From NCBI GenBank assembly GCA_963930775.1, contig OZ005689.1:11625079-11689078 (forward strand): DNA of 64,000 bases. The letters run 5' to 3'. Shown one piece after another: positions 1 to 11,247 of this stretch. This stretch comes from Cliona cf. orientalis. Its lineage: Eukaryota; Porifera; Demospongiae; Clionaida; Clionaidae. Both the position numbers and the translations under genes were made by a program. Under the pieces are notes generated by a model that was not told the DNA's origin, searched no databases, and saw only the letters and a list, made by a program, of their open reading frames with translations. Numbering within the stretch: the stretch's first letter is position 1; each line of letters begins with the position of its first letter.

Positions 1-40
1 TGACAACTGTAGGCAACACTGGACATGAATGGTGGAGTGT

Positions 41-374
41 TAGCCTTGTCCCCAGGCTCTCTTGGGTTAGGGGAAAAGAGAGCCTGATAACAACTGCATG
101 CACATGCGCCAAAATCTCTGTATACTATCCATTTAATCACGTATACTACTAGCCAAGCTCAAAAGTTGCCCAAGCACTCGAGTAGTATCTTACCATTAGC
201 TAGTGATGGTGTCTTGGAGATTTAAACACTCAAACATAGATTTTTATCCCCTCTAAAGGCCATTTTGTTGAAGACTCGCTTATCATGTTTTGTTGGTAAG
301 GGTTTGCGCATGCATATGCAGTTGTTACCAGGCTCTCTTTTCACCTCCCCCAAGAGAGCCTGGGTACAAGGCTA
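41..374. mobile_element. MITE with 9-bp target-site duplication
   Basis: A non-autonomous DNA transposon of 334 bp. The left end reads TAGCCTTGTCCCCAGGCTCT and the right end is its imperfect inverted copy, ending ACAAGGCTA. The arms are about 75 bp each. The element is flanked by perfect direct repeats GTGGAGTGT (32-40 and 375-383), so the target-site duplication is 9 bp, a length usual for Mutator-like and some Merlin elements. No ORF of note lies inside. A 57-bp relative lies at 44687-44743. Confidence 0.85.
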
Positions 375-553
375 GTGGAGTGTATAACGTACCTACCACT
401 TGAGTCCACTAGACAACAATAGCAGTTAATGAGCTTGACTACGGATTACGAGTGGGATCCATATGGCTTGGTGAAGTATCATCTACATACATTATAAAAG
501 TATAAGAATTATTATTAATATTAGAACGGTTTAATCCTGACAGCTCATATTAA

Positions 554-829
554 TGCACCTATCAATGTATTGCCCCAGGTACCACCCCATGCGGAAGGAT
601 GGGGGATTTGACCATGATTTGACCTACAAAAATCAATTGCCTCTAGCTCCCCTGGAGCGAATACTAGGATCAAATGCCCCCATCATAGGACTGTATATTT
701 CCCTTATTATCTGTAAAGATTGGTCAAATCCCCCTGATCTGGGGCATGTTTATCCGTCAAATACGATCAAATCCCGGGCCCACCTTTTGCCAGTGGGGTG
801 GTAGGTGGGGCAATACATTGATAGGTGCA
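554..829. mobile_element. Harbinger-like MITE, copy 1
   Basis: A 276-bp element with terminal inverted repeats TGCACCTATCAATGTATTGC and the matching right end. It is flanked by TAA on both sides (551-553 and 830-832). A three-base TWA duplication is the hallmark of PIF/Harbinger elements. Related copies lie at 7853-8459, 27634-27889 and 44228-44514, and all four have TAA or TTA on both sides. The open frame across it is chance. Confidence 0.85.
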
Positions 830-832
830 TAA

Positions 833-1253
833 TTCATATCACTTTAAATGCTGTACATACTTACATTTTGGTGCATGTTGAGTGAAGAGCTCCTCATTCC
901 TGGCCAGGCTGCAATGAGTTCTCCCTCCAACCAGCAACCAGACATAGCTAGCTCTGCATAGCTAGCGTCAAGCAACATAAATAATTCGTAACCGACGGGT
1001 TAAGATCGACCTTTGACCTCCCAACTGCGCCCAAAATCAAAAATCGCCCTAGTTGCCCATTCCACTATACCACCGTTCCACCATTCCACTATTCCATTCA
1101 ACCGTTCCACTGTTCCATTCCACCGTTCCACGTTCCAGTGAATCTAGACACCCATGTCCAACTTACTTTCTACAAAATTTAATGATAGGCTACAGTACTA
1201 CTTGTTATACATATACAACGAAAAATATTTTTCAGACGGTCATTTTTCTTATA
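833..1253. other. No gene seen; short TTCCA-type repeat
   Basis: Non-coding sequence. Positions 1063-1136 are a degenerate pentamer-based tract of variants of CCATTCCACTGTTCCA. The stretch from about 1190 to 1255 (ACAACGAAAAATATTTTTCA region) is the left flank of a dispersed repeat that recurs at 39245-39285. Confidence 0.6.
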
Positions 1254-1255
1254 TA

Positions 1256-2242
1256 TAGAGTAAATGATCAGATTTCGGACACCAGGTTGATTCGGACACC
1301 TGCGCAGCCGATACGAAAGACTTGGGGGAGTGGTCTTGGCATGATTACGTACCTTGGCCCGTATAAGGATTGTACCCCAGCAATGGCCATCGAAGTCCCG
1401 CTAGTACTGGTATGGCAGGCTCGAATTTATGCTGTCCGAACTCATCAATGGTCGGACGCTTTAATTATTCGTCGGATAGGCCGTACGTCGACGTCCTAGG
1501 TCGACTTTAGTGATCCTATGTGAAGTTCTCCTGCTGCCCGTCACGCGCCGCGTTTGACCTTTGACCCCCGGAGCATGCGAACGGCGTTGCGCCACCAAGC
1601 TCCAACAGGTGGAAATTTTTTAAATGGTATGTAATTGATTTTTACAACCTAAAACTGCTAATTTCGATAGCTTACAACGTATCTGACCGGTAAAAAAGGT
1701 ACAAAATGTATGAAATATATCACCTCCGAGGTGGCTGGATAGGCTGTCCCATGGAGAAGAGTTCATCAATGTCTTTGTTTGTTTTTATAACTCATTAGCT
1801 ACAGTGAACGTAAGAAATATCCTTTATGACCCATGTCAATGCCATCCAAATTACTAAAACCGTCGTTTAGAAGTTTTTGTATTTCAGTCGTCGGAATTAG
1901 CTCCGAGGCTCAGCGCGATACATAAGCCGTGGGGTCAAAGGTCAAATGCGTCGCTTGAAGGGCAGCTGGAGCACTTCACATAGGATCGCTAAAAGTCGAC
2001 CTAGGACGTCGACGTACGGCCTGTCCGACGAAAAGTTAAAGCGTCTGACCATTGATGAGTTTGGACAGCATGAATTCGAGCCTGCCATACCAGTACTAGC
2101 GGAACTTCGATGGCCATTGCTGGGGTACAATCCTCATACGGGCCAAGGTGCGTAATCATGCCAAGACCACTCCCCCAAGTCTTTCGTATCGGCTGCGCAG
2201 GTATCCGAATCAACCTGGTGTCCGAAATCTGATCATTTACTC
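1256..2242. mobile_element. Foldback element with ~310-bp inverted arms and TA target
   Basis: Two long inverted arms, about 1256-1570 and 1930-2242, enclose a spacer of about 360 bp. Each arm begins TAGAGTAAATGATCAGATTT. The arms are similar but not identical. The sequence on either side is continuous in another repeat copy at 39245-39300, where CTTATATA runs straight into GTCTGTGTCATTAC. That is the empty site, and it shows a TA duplication, as in Tc1/mariner-type elements. No transposase is seen; the open frames across the arms are mirror images of each other and not genes. Confidence 0.85.
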
Positions 2243-2244
2243 TA

Positions 2245-2770
2245 GTCCGTGTCATTACATGAGGGCATGGATACGCGTCTTGGATGCGCCGGTTGCTATG
2301 AACGAACCGCACTACAAGGCTCAGGATCTAGGATTGGTCAGAACTGTAGGGCCGTGTGCACAAAGAAGAGTGGCCTTAATGCCTCGGGCCATAGCTACAG
2401 CTAGAGACGCATTGTCGATCGAACCGCGATCGGAGCGAAAGCGCCGCGCGTTTCGACTGCTAAGCAAGCGCTGGCGCTATAGCGCTAGCCACAGAGCCTC
2501 GAGCGAAGCGAGAGGCGAGGTCTGTTCATATATACCTGTCAGTAGTCCGGTAGCAACGTTCGAACAGAGCGAGAACGTTGCCATAGCACACTTTTATGCT
2601 GGCTTTGCCAAGGGGTGTGGCCTCTGCAACCGCTTCCATCTGCGCATGCACACGGTACTAATGGACAATCTTGCCCAAGCAGGATACTGTTTGTGCATGA
2701 ACTATGTCTCTATGTTTTGTGGGCATGTACAGATGATCATGCATGCTAGCCAAATTATCCCATGATTGTG
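2245..2770 (+). repeat. Dispersed repeat, copy 1 (host of the foldback element)
   Basis: This stretch recurs in direct orientation at 39286-39780, including the block around GTGCACAAAGAAGAGTGGCC and the final part near CATGCATGCTAGCC. The open frame across it (2148-2765) is not conserved in the second copy and does not look like a protein. The function is unknown; it is probably part of a larger transposon, with its left end near 1190 before the foldback insertion. Confidence 0.7.
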
Positions 2771-2970
2771 ACATTAAACATACTTGTATCAGTGTATACC
2801 AACACAGAGCAGATGCACCTATAGTACATTACTCCATATGCATAACAAGCTACATATATACTCTACAAACTACTATGAGAAAAGGGGAAAGATAGTGTGA
2901 AGCAAAATCAACTTGTATTGTGGCAATGTCTAACTTGCTTTCTACAAAATTAATGGACAGTAGTAGTGAG

Positions 2971-3602
2971 TACCGTGTTTATGCTAATAGAACGCAAGCA
3001 AAAAAAATAATTTCAAATCTGGTTTGCGCACAATTAGAGTCAAAACAATTCCAGGAAGTGAATTTTCTTGCGTTAATTAGATGTTGCGTTGTAATAGAAC
3101 AATTAGCATAGCTTTGAGCGACGACGAATAGTGGCTATCGATGGTATCGTACCTGTGCCCCTGGCCCCGATCATCACGAGGATAGCCCGCTGAGAAAGGC
3201 CTTCTGACAGCCGCGCCGCATGGTTAACGATGCCACTGAATCGTGCTGATCGCAGCCTGAGGCCCTGGCTGCTGGACTTAGTGCAGTTCCAACTAAGGTC
3301 AGTCCCGAGTGTAGTTTAGTACCTTCATGAACGACGAACGATACTTGCGATTTGGTTAGCTATAGCTAGCAACGAGTCCGAGAGACAGAGCGAGATATCC
3401 AGAACGCAAGCAGGTGTGGTTTAACCGTGCAGCACGCGGTTTGAGCATGCGCAATAGCCTCACCTTAGCACTATTGCGCTAATTGGATTCATAGAAAATA
3501 ATTACAGACAGTCGCTTCCGTTCTAATAGAATACAGAAAATTCCTGGAATTGAATTTTCTTGCGGTAATTGGATCATGCGTTCTATTAGCATAAACACGG
3601 TA
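2971..3602. mobile_element. MITE with TACCGTGTTTATGC ends
   Basis: A 632-bp element. It begins TACCGTGTTTATGCTAATAG and ends with the inverted copy CTATTAGCATAAACACGGTA. The interior is relatively GC-rich around 3130-3420 and has no recognisable coding sequence. The TACCGT-type end is shared with several unrelated short elements further along (33.4-36.9 kb). Confidence 0.75.
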
Positions 3603-5279
3603 TACTTGTATCAGTATATACTACACAACAATACATTGTATACAACAAGCTACATACTCTACAAATGAATAGAGCGTCCCTTTTCTCACAGCTGGTCATA
3701 TACATGGTTGAAATATTATATCTCTCCGGGAACCACCTATAGGCTACAGTGGATTGGGGGTCAGTGTCTTGAATCGTGACACCTAGATTTTCTGTCACAT
3801 TGCAAGTTGCATGTACTATGGCATGTAATAGGCTATGACAGCATCAGAGAGCTTCATAGCTACTCAAAGAAGGTAGCTCATCCAAAGTTTCAAGTCCAAT
3901 GGCCACCCAGCATACTGCCCAAAGTTGAGCTACTGTGACTGGTACCAGCAAATAAACCGTTTCAGTTATGGCTGAAGCCACTAAACATACAACAAGAGCT
4001 CTCATTTTTGCCTGTGCCAAGATAGTTGGCGTGGTTGATAGGCGGGGCCAGTAAAACCAAGATAGTCTAGTGTTTCTAAGTTAATATGTTGTACCATTAT
4101 CCAATGATAGGCTGATTTATTATAGACGGTGTACATAAATATTGCATTAGACACCTACACTACAAGTATAGTATTCACTGATTCTTTTCATTGAAATATC
4201 TTCATCCGCATCCTTATACAATGCCTTGAGTATCTTTCTAGGACTGCTGGGCAATCAGCTTGACCTTGAAAGGCACACACAGGGCCTAAGTAATTGAGCA
4301 AGTATAATTTACAGGACAGTTAGGCTAGAAACCCCAAATGCAAAGATATAAGAGCCTGTTATAGCTTACCCACAATAGTAAGCACTTCATCTCACCTTAG
4401 AGGTACAGTTCTCCACTGAGCAGTACTTCACCCCATGCCATTATGTAACATCACGCCCATGTGCTTGGTCACATGATCCCATTACCGTGACAACTACACC
4501 ATAATAAACTTTCTACATCCATCTAAGGTCACCATGTGAAAGTTGAGGGCAAGATCATTAACCTTCTGGTGACCAAACTGAAATAAGGTTCCATTTCTAC
4601 TCTATTTAAGTGCCCACATATACTGTTCATTATTTTGCTCTGTATATTGTATACGTGTAGGTCAAAACAGAGCTTAGCCTGTTGTGTGGTGAAGCTGTTG
4701 TGTAGATAATCATCATTAATTTTTGTCTGAATTTAACCTCATCCCCGTTCTCTTCTTTACTGGGCCTACTGTACCCAGTATCTGAAACCATGCACTCCCT
4801 TCCCTGAACTTGATGCTGTTTGTACAAGAAGTACTTCTGGAAATAAAGGACAAAACTGGAGCACGAAAAAGTCCCAAGTATTCCAAATTTTTAGATTACA
4901 TACTGTAGTGTCTGAGGTTTTAAGCATCTTTTATCTATTTTACTGTTATTATTGCTTTTTGGTATTAATAGTATTATGTGTGTTGAATATCTGAGTTTTG
5001 CTCTGCTGTCAAGTAGCATCAGCGCACTTAATTCTTGCATGACATTGTACTATGTTAGCACACAGTTTGAAAAGCATACGTGTTAGTTTAGCACACTTCT
5101 AGAATAGCACATGTGCTCATTTAGCACACCTTCCAATTTAGCACATGTGCAACGTGCTGAAACTGGAGACATTGGTTTAGCACATTTTTGTGTGTTGAAA
5201 TAGCACACTCGTTTTCTCTGTGTGGACCATAATAATAATAGATTAAATTTTAATATCATAGGACCATAGATACACAGAT
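3603..5279. other. No gene seen; AT-rich intergenic DNA
   Basis: The first part (3600-3690) repeats sequence found at 2766-2890 (ACTTGTATCAGT and the tract near CAAGCTACATA). Positions 5056-5210 hold a loose repeat of TTTAGCACA(C/T) words. No exon series with consistent phase could be followed on either strand. Confidence 0.5.
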
Positions 5280-5937
5280 AATGGTAATGCTCCTCAAGGC
5301 CAAAACACACACAAACACTCGGAGGCCGTTCTGCCACACCGCCCACACAAGAGCTCACCACATTTCCTGTGTGGGAGGAGTAACAACACGTTATCGCAAC
5401 CACATCCGCTTCAAACCATCGTCAGCCTCCGTCATTAACTGACATGGCCTCACCTTTGACCTCCTACCACGCCCCCGAAGCCTCCTGGCCGGATTCAAAG
5501 GTCACCACCGCATCCGGGACACGCCCACCTATCGCCGCGGCCAAGTCCCAGGCCTCAATATCCAAGCACTGGCCCGTGAAGCCACGCCCAATCGGAAGCA
5601 ATAAAACCTGCATTAACGCACACGCACACATTCCACACAGTGCCAGGAACACGCCCACATGCTTAATGAGGCCTAATTAGCTTTTTTTTTTTTGTCGTTG
5701 CGGTTAATAGTTAAGAAAGAATGCTTTGATCTTGCTTCGATGTGGGCAATTTCCGGTGTTTTCTTCAGGGGCCACTTCCGGTCGCTAATTACACGAGCAT
5801 AATCATCCCTGGCCGATTCTGGACACGCCCACCTTCGACCCAATGCACTCGTATGGCCTCTTCGGCCACGCCCCTTCACGATTCGCTAATTGAATTAGCC
5901 ATTCTTGACGCTCACGCCCACGCACTTTAATGCCACC
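5280..5937. mobile_element. Right part of a TTAA-flanked non-autonomous element, copy 1
   Basis: This stretch matches 10812-11247 plus 13155-13385 of the second copy, but without the transposons that interrupt that copy. It ends CTCACGCCCACGCACTTTAA and TGCCACC, followed by TTAA (5938-5941). The left end is not intact here. It contains only short open frames and no protein I recognise. The TTAA flank suggests a piggyBac-type target, but the ends do not start with the usual CCC, so the class is tentative. Confidence 0.6.
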
Positions 5938-5941
5938 TTAA

Positions 5942-6540
5942 TGTAATGTAATGTAAATAATTCATTCGAAGCACAGTAAAAGGTATTGTGCAATAATTTA
6001 GCATGTAGAGTGGTTAAAAAATAATTGAATCATCTCAAATTTTTGATTCTCATTTTCAGTTTGGAAATACGAGTCGTAGTAATTTCTGACCACTAAAGTA
6101 TGCAGGAAATGATTACTGTCCAGATGGTGCAATGGTTAAGCTCAGTGTCTGCCAACCAGTGTCAAATGTGTGCACTGGTTCGAATCCCACCCGAGGCCAA
6201 TTTTTTCCATCTTTTTTTTCACTGCCAGTGATGCTGGGAAGGCAGTCTACATACACAAATAACATTCCATGGGTGATGCTCCTTACGTTGGATCTAGACT
6301 GGGGGATGATTACGCCCCAAGTCACTCTCAAATACACAGATCTCAGATGTACGTTGTGCATTAGTATTATGACGTTATAGTGGGTATATAGTAATCAATG
6401 TTTGCAAGTTGAGATTTTCTGCCTTACCACATACCTGACCTATTGTAGCAGACATATATGATACGAAATGGTGACATACCATTAACTAATTACTGGTTGA
6501 TAGTTTTCTTTTATCTTAGGTTGTGGTTTAGCTTGAAATT
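5942..6540 (+). repeat. Repeat with tRNA-derived (SINE-like) head, copy 1
   Basis: Positions 6119-6195 contain a box A-like word (TGGTGCAATGGTTAAG) and a perfect box B (GGTTCGAATCC), spaced as in a tRNA gene. The flanking arms do not fold as an acceptor stem, so this is a tRNA-derived SINE and not a tRNA gene. A second copy of the whole block is at 9520-10145. Both are bordered by TAATG repeats and end in GGTTGTGGTTTAGCTTG. Confidence 0.65.
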
Positions 6541-7480
6541 ACACACTAAGTAGAAAATAAAAAAAGAAATAATTCATGGAGGTATTGGGAGCACTTTGGG
6601 ACGTAATTTTTATACGGGCACGCAGAATGGGTCAAAATACGAAATTTGATCGTGCGGAATTTTGATTCACACCTTAGAATTAAAGTTATGGCATTTTAAA
6701 GCATTCCCATATATATGTTTATATAGGGAAGCCATGCGTTTGCAATGTTTTCCGCCCTCGCGCTACGTGAGGGGCGGGGCTTCGTGCGCACATAAACGTG
6801 ACGACCTTTACCAACTTTTGACAAAATTGAAATTTAGGCTGCCTGGTTGCATTGTATGGTTCTAGCTGGATTATATGGTGGTTTCTGGACAATTTATTTT
6901 CTGCTTAGTGTGTGGTCCCCTTGAAAAAAAAGAATTAATGTTTTGGGGGGTTTGGGAGTACTTGGGGAGATAATTTTTACATGGGCATGCAGAATGGGTC
7001 GAAACTAGCGATTTGACCCTGGGGAATTTTGATTCACACCTTAAAATTAAAGTTATGGCCCTTTGAAGTTATCCCATGTTTGTATAGGAAGCCATGTAGT
7101 TGCAATGTTTTCCGCCCACGCGCTACGTAAGGGGCGGGGCCTCGCGCACATAAACGTGACGACCTTTACCAACTATTGACAAAATTGAAGTATAGGCTGC
7201 CTGCTTGCATTGTATGGTTCTACTATGCATCCAGCTCGATTATATGGTGGTTTCCGGACAATTTTTTTTCTGCTTAGTGTATAGGCTTGCTTGAAAAAAA
7301 AAATAAAACAAAAATTAATGGGGGATTTGGGAGCACTTGGGGAGATAATTTTAAATGGGCATGCAGAATGGGTCAAAACTAGAGGGAATTTTGATTCATA
7401 TCTTAGAATAAAAGTTACGGCCCTTTAAAGTTTACCCATACATTTGTACAGGGAAGCCATGTGTTTGCAAAGTTTTGAGT
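6541..7480 (-). repeat. Cluster of MITEs with CACTAAGCAGAAAA ends (three copies)
   Basis: Three head-to-tail copies of one family of about 370 bp; the third is partial. Each has ends of the type CACACTAAGCAGAAAAAA. Each interior carries recognisable blocks, for example GGGCGGGGC near a CACGTAGCGC-like word and CAGAATGGGTC. The same family occurs in the other orientation at 11248-12895. Confidence 0.75.
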
Positions 7481-7849
7481 CCCGGTGTGCGTTATTTAGA
7501 AAATCGCTAGTCCTGTACATGCATAGGCTACCATGGAGCTGGTATTGTATCCAGAGACTTGCTGAATGGATGAGGAATCAGTCACAACAGTAACTCTCCC
7601 GTTTTTGCTGAGAGGTAGGTGGGGTAATACAGCTATAGTTTTACATTATGTATGTGTGAATGTGTGGGAAAGTACATCTAGTCAGTGAGAAACATAACTA
7701 AAATTGTTTTGTGCTTTTCCCTAGCCTTGTGTGTGTGCTGTGGTGATCTTATAAGTACTAGTACAAAGTAACGTGTTTGCAGTGGCCACAGGTACTGAAC
7801 CTCTTCCCCTAGCCTTGTTGTGTGTGCTGTGCATGGTGATCTTGAGAAC
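7481..7849. other. No gene seen
   Basis: Intergenic sequence with two diverged copies of a short word (CTAGCCTTGT followed by GTGTGCTGTG) near 7722 and 7810. No coding signal is seen. Confidence 0.4.
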
Positions 7850-7852
7850 TAA

Positions 7853-8459
7853 TGCACCTATCAGTGTATTGCCCCAGGTACCACCCCACGGGCAAGGGTG
7901 GGGGATTTGACCTGTGTGAAATCAATTGCCTCACCCCTGGAGCAAATTCTAGGATCAAATGCCCCCGTTAAGACTGTATATTCCCCCTATTATCTATAAA
8001 CATTGATCAAATCCCCCTGATCCGGGGCATGTTTATCGGTCGAATACGATCAAATCCCCACCTTTTGCCAGCCTGGGGTAGTAGGTGGGGCAATCAGGGG
8101 CGTAGCCAGGAATTTAGGTAAGGGGGTGCTGGAGTATGCGCGCAAAGTGCGCGCGCAAAAATTTAAGCCACGCCCACTTATTACCGGTAAGGTCAAAGTT
8201 CAAATTGTCACTGAGAACGCATTCTGAATGTAGCTATAGCGAGCTAGTTCAAGATTTTCGGCCAAATCTTGGAATAAGGTAAGAGTTTAACTCTCTTCTA
8301 AGCTATATTTTTGTAGTAGATGACTGTTTGGAGTAGCTAAGAGGGTGCTGGATGAGGCTGTTCTATGGACCATGCCAACTAGTCCAAGAGCAGAAGGGGG
8401 TGCTCGAGCCCCCTGAGCCCCCCCCTGGCTACGCCACTGGCAATACATTGATAGGTGCA
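7853..8459. mobile_element. Harbinger-like MITE, copy 2, interrupted
   Basis: Same family as 554-829. TAA lies on both sides (7850-7852 and 8460-8462). The element is split by a 345-bp insertion (8095-8439) close to its right end. Confidence 0.85.
8095..8439. mobile_element. CAGGGGCGTAGCCAGG-end element with 5-bp TSD
   Basis: The ends are CAGGGGCGTAGCCAGG and CCTGGCTACGCCACTG. It is flanked by GCAAT on each side (8090-8094 and 8440-8444). The uninterrupted MITE copies show a single GCAAT at this place, so the duplication is certain. Relatives lie at 17104-17416 (TGAGA) and 29452-29906 (CCTGG). The ends resemble hAT elements, but hAT makes 8-bp duplications, so the superfamily is left open. 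Confidence 0.85.
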
Positions 8460-8462
8460 TAA

Positions 8463-9519
8463 TGGGAAGTAACATATTGCAGCGGCCACTGGTACTGAAC
8501 CTCTCAACACTGATCATATACTCTGAGTTTTCTAGGCTCTTTTAGCAGTGGTGTAGACTCCGTGGGGGCTTTTGGGGCTGAAGCTCCCCCCCCCCCCCCC
8601 CCCCAGATTTTCAGCTTTATATTATATTTTATTGGGAATAATTGTTGATTTGTATCAAGTATTGGCCTTTATCAGTCAAAAACCTCCCAAATTCACAAGA
8701 ATTTCTCCTCATAAGTACATTTTTTGACATTTTCAATAACAGGGCAGAAAAGTTTTGCACACTTCACGCGCAATGACTATCAAGTTCCCCCCACATTATA
8801 AACTGTGTCTACCCCCATGATTAGGAGCATAGACGGCCTTGTTTCCGATTGTGTGGGCATCCAGCTCAACTATGTGGTGGTTCTGGACAATTTTTTTACA
8901 GAAATACTCGGGATGACTATAATAATATTATTATACTGTAGCGTGTGAATATTATATACATGCATGTTTCTAATTATGTGGTACTTTTTGTGCTTAGTGT
9001 GCATGGTAGCTCCTTCGATGATTTCCAGCAAGCTCTAATTGCGCCTGCGGCCCAGTTAGAGCGGGTGGAAATCATCTAAAGTACTTGGTATTGTTACTAT
9101 GGTATACCAATGCTAAATCGTACAGGCACTGTACGCTGATTAAATTATTGTGGGCTTGGGTAGCTGTTTTGAACATGACTTGACTACGGATGATCTACTT
9201 TACTGAAGAATGGTTTTAGTGACATTAGATGTTGTTAACAGTAATATTATACCAAATGTACATAAAGTATTGCAGTGTATGTATCTGCATGGTAAACAAT
9301 CAATGTAAAGTAACTGCCTAAGTGCATATCAATTTGTGCGAACCTAAACAATGCAGGTACGTATACTTATGTACCACAGTTTTTTTCTGCTTAGTGTGCA
9401 CAGTAGCTTGTTATACACTAAGTAGAAAAAATTACAACCTAAGATAAAAGAATATGTGAGCGTGTAATGTAATGTTACAACCTAAGATAAAAGAATATGT
9501 GAGTGTGTAATGCAATGTA
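8463..9519. other. No gene seen; poly-C tract and a 60-bp hairpin
   Basis: Positions 8587-8604 are a run of C. Positions 9018-9077 form an imperfect hairpin: GATGATTTCCA on the left, TGGAAATCATC on the right, and GCTCTAA paired with TTAGAGC inside. Fragments of the CACTAAG-end family occur near 8990, 9388 and 9415. No exon was recognised. Confidence 0.5.
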
Positions 9520-10145
9520 ATAAATGTAATGTAATGTAAATAATGCATTCGAAGGACAGGAAAAGGTATTGTGCAAAAATTTTATATCAGCATGTAGAGT
9601 GGATCAAAAATAATAATTGAATCGTCTCAGATTTTTAATTTTCACTTTCAGTTTTGAAATACGAGTCGTAGTAGTTTCTGACCACTAAAGCATGCAGGAA
9701 ATGACTTCTATCCAGATGGTGCAATGGTTAAGCTCAGTGTCTGCCAACCAGTGTCAAATGCGTGCACTGGTTCGAATCCCACCTGGGGCCAATTTTTTTC
9801 CATCTTTTTTTTCACTGCCAGTGATGCTGGGAAGGCAGTCTAAATACACAAATAACATTCCATGGGTGATGCTCCTTATGTTGGATCTAGACTGGGGGAT
9901 TACATATACAAGCCCCAAGTCACTCTCAAATATATACACAGATCTCAGATGTCACGTTGTACATTAGTATTATGACGTTATAGTGGGTATAGTAATCAAT
10001 ATATGTTTGCAAGTTGAGATTTTCTGCCTTACCACATACCTGACCTATTGTAGCAGACATGTATGATAGGAACTGGTGACATACCGTTAACTAATTACTT
10101 GTTGATAAAATTCTTTTATCTTAGGTTGTGGTTTAGCTTGTAATT
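9520..10145 (+). repeat. Repeat with tRNA-derived (SINE-like) head, copy 2
   Basis: Second copy of the block at 5942-6540. The box A- and box B-like words lie at 9714-9781. It lies next to the Merlin-like pseudogene, separated by a short TAATG repeat. Confidence 0.65.
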
Positions 10146-11247
10146 AATGTAATGTAATGTAATGTAATGTGAGAGCTGGTGGTGCAGTAGGTGTAAGGGC
10201 AGAAAGTCGATCAGAGAAGGCAGCTTCTTTTCCAAGTCAAGACTGACGCTTCAGAAGTGACTGATCTTGATGTACATGTGGGACAGAGAATACCCAGTGA
10301 AAGATGCAGTAGAAGAAGCAGAGGTGCAGGAAAAGACAGCCATTGATGTTTATCAGTGGCTGCGTGAAGTGTGCTCAACCCGGCTCATTACTGATGGACC
10401 CATTGTCCTTGGAGGTCCTGGGTCGACAGTGCAAATTGATGAGTCACTTTTCCGGCACAAACCAAAGATGGCAAACATCATCATCACTGTCACTATGCTT
10501 AAGGTACCATTAAATTACGTGGGCGTGAGGTGAGGGATATGACACCTAAACCACATCAAAGTCATTAGTGAGGTGCATGTTGTGTAACCACGCCCTTTTA
10601 ATTGCACAGGTCTCAGGGGTGTGGCTGCTAGAGCCAGAAGTGTTCATTTAGTATCCTCCATGGACCGGAAGCCGAGCCGGAAGGGAGGGGCCAGGCCACG
10701 CCCAAAACAACACCACCCTGTGCCTCAAGGACCAACATTCTCAATCAAGTGCCGACTGGCCACCGGATGTCCACTGGAAGCCCACAATCAATCCCAATTA
10801 AAACACACAGCTTCCTCAAGGCCAAAACACACACAAACACTTGGAGGCCGTTCTGCCACACTGCCCACACAAGAGCTCACCTCATTTCCTGTGTGGGCGG
10901 AGTAACAACACGTCATCGCAACCACATCCGCTTCAAACCATCGTCAGCTTCCGTCCAGCCGTACGGTCCCCTCGATCGTACCGGTGTACAGTGCCCCATT
11001 AACTGACATGGCCTCACCTTGGATCTCCTGCCACGCCCCCAAAGCCTCCTGGCCGGGTTCAAAGGTCACCACCGCATCCGGGACACGCGCACCTATCGCT
11101 GCGGCCAAGTCCCAGGCCCCCGATATCCAAGCACTGGCCTGTGAAGCCATGCCCAATCGGAAGCAATAAAACCTGCCTTGACGCACACGCACACACTCCA
11201 CGCAGTGCCAGGAACACGCCCACATGCTTAATTAGGCCTAATTAGCT

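Noticed and set aside
2001-2312. Open frames at 1053-1499, 1946-2155 and 2001-2312
   Set aside because: They are mirror images in the two arms of a foldback element and have no protein character.
5444-5930. ORFs on both strands at 5444-5930 and the matching ones at 10944-11225 and 13142-13327
   Set aside because: They fall in a non-autonomous repeat, differ in frame and extent between copies, and lack known motifs.
6119-6195. tRNA gene
   Set aside because: Box A- and B-like words are present but the acceptor stem does not pair, and the block is repeated with long flanks at 9520-10145, so it is a SINE-like repeat.
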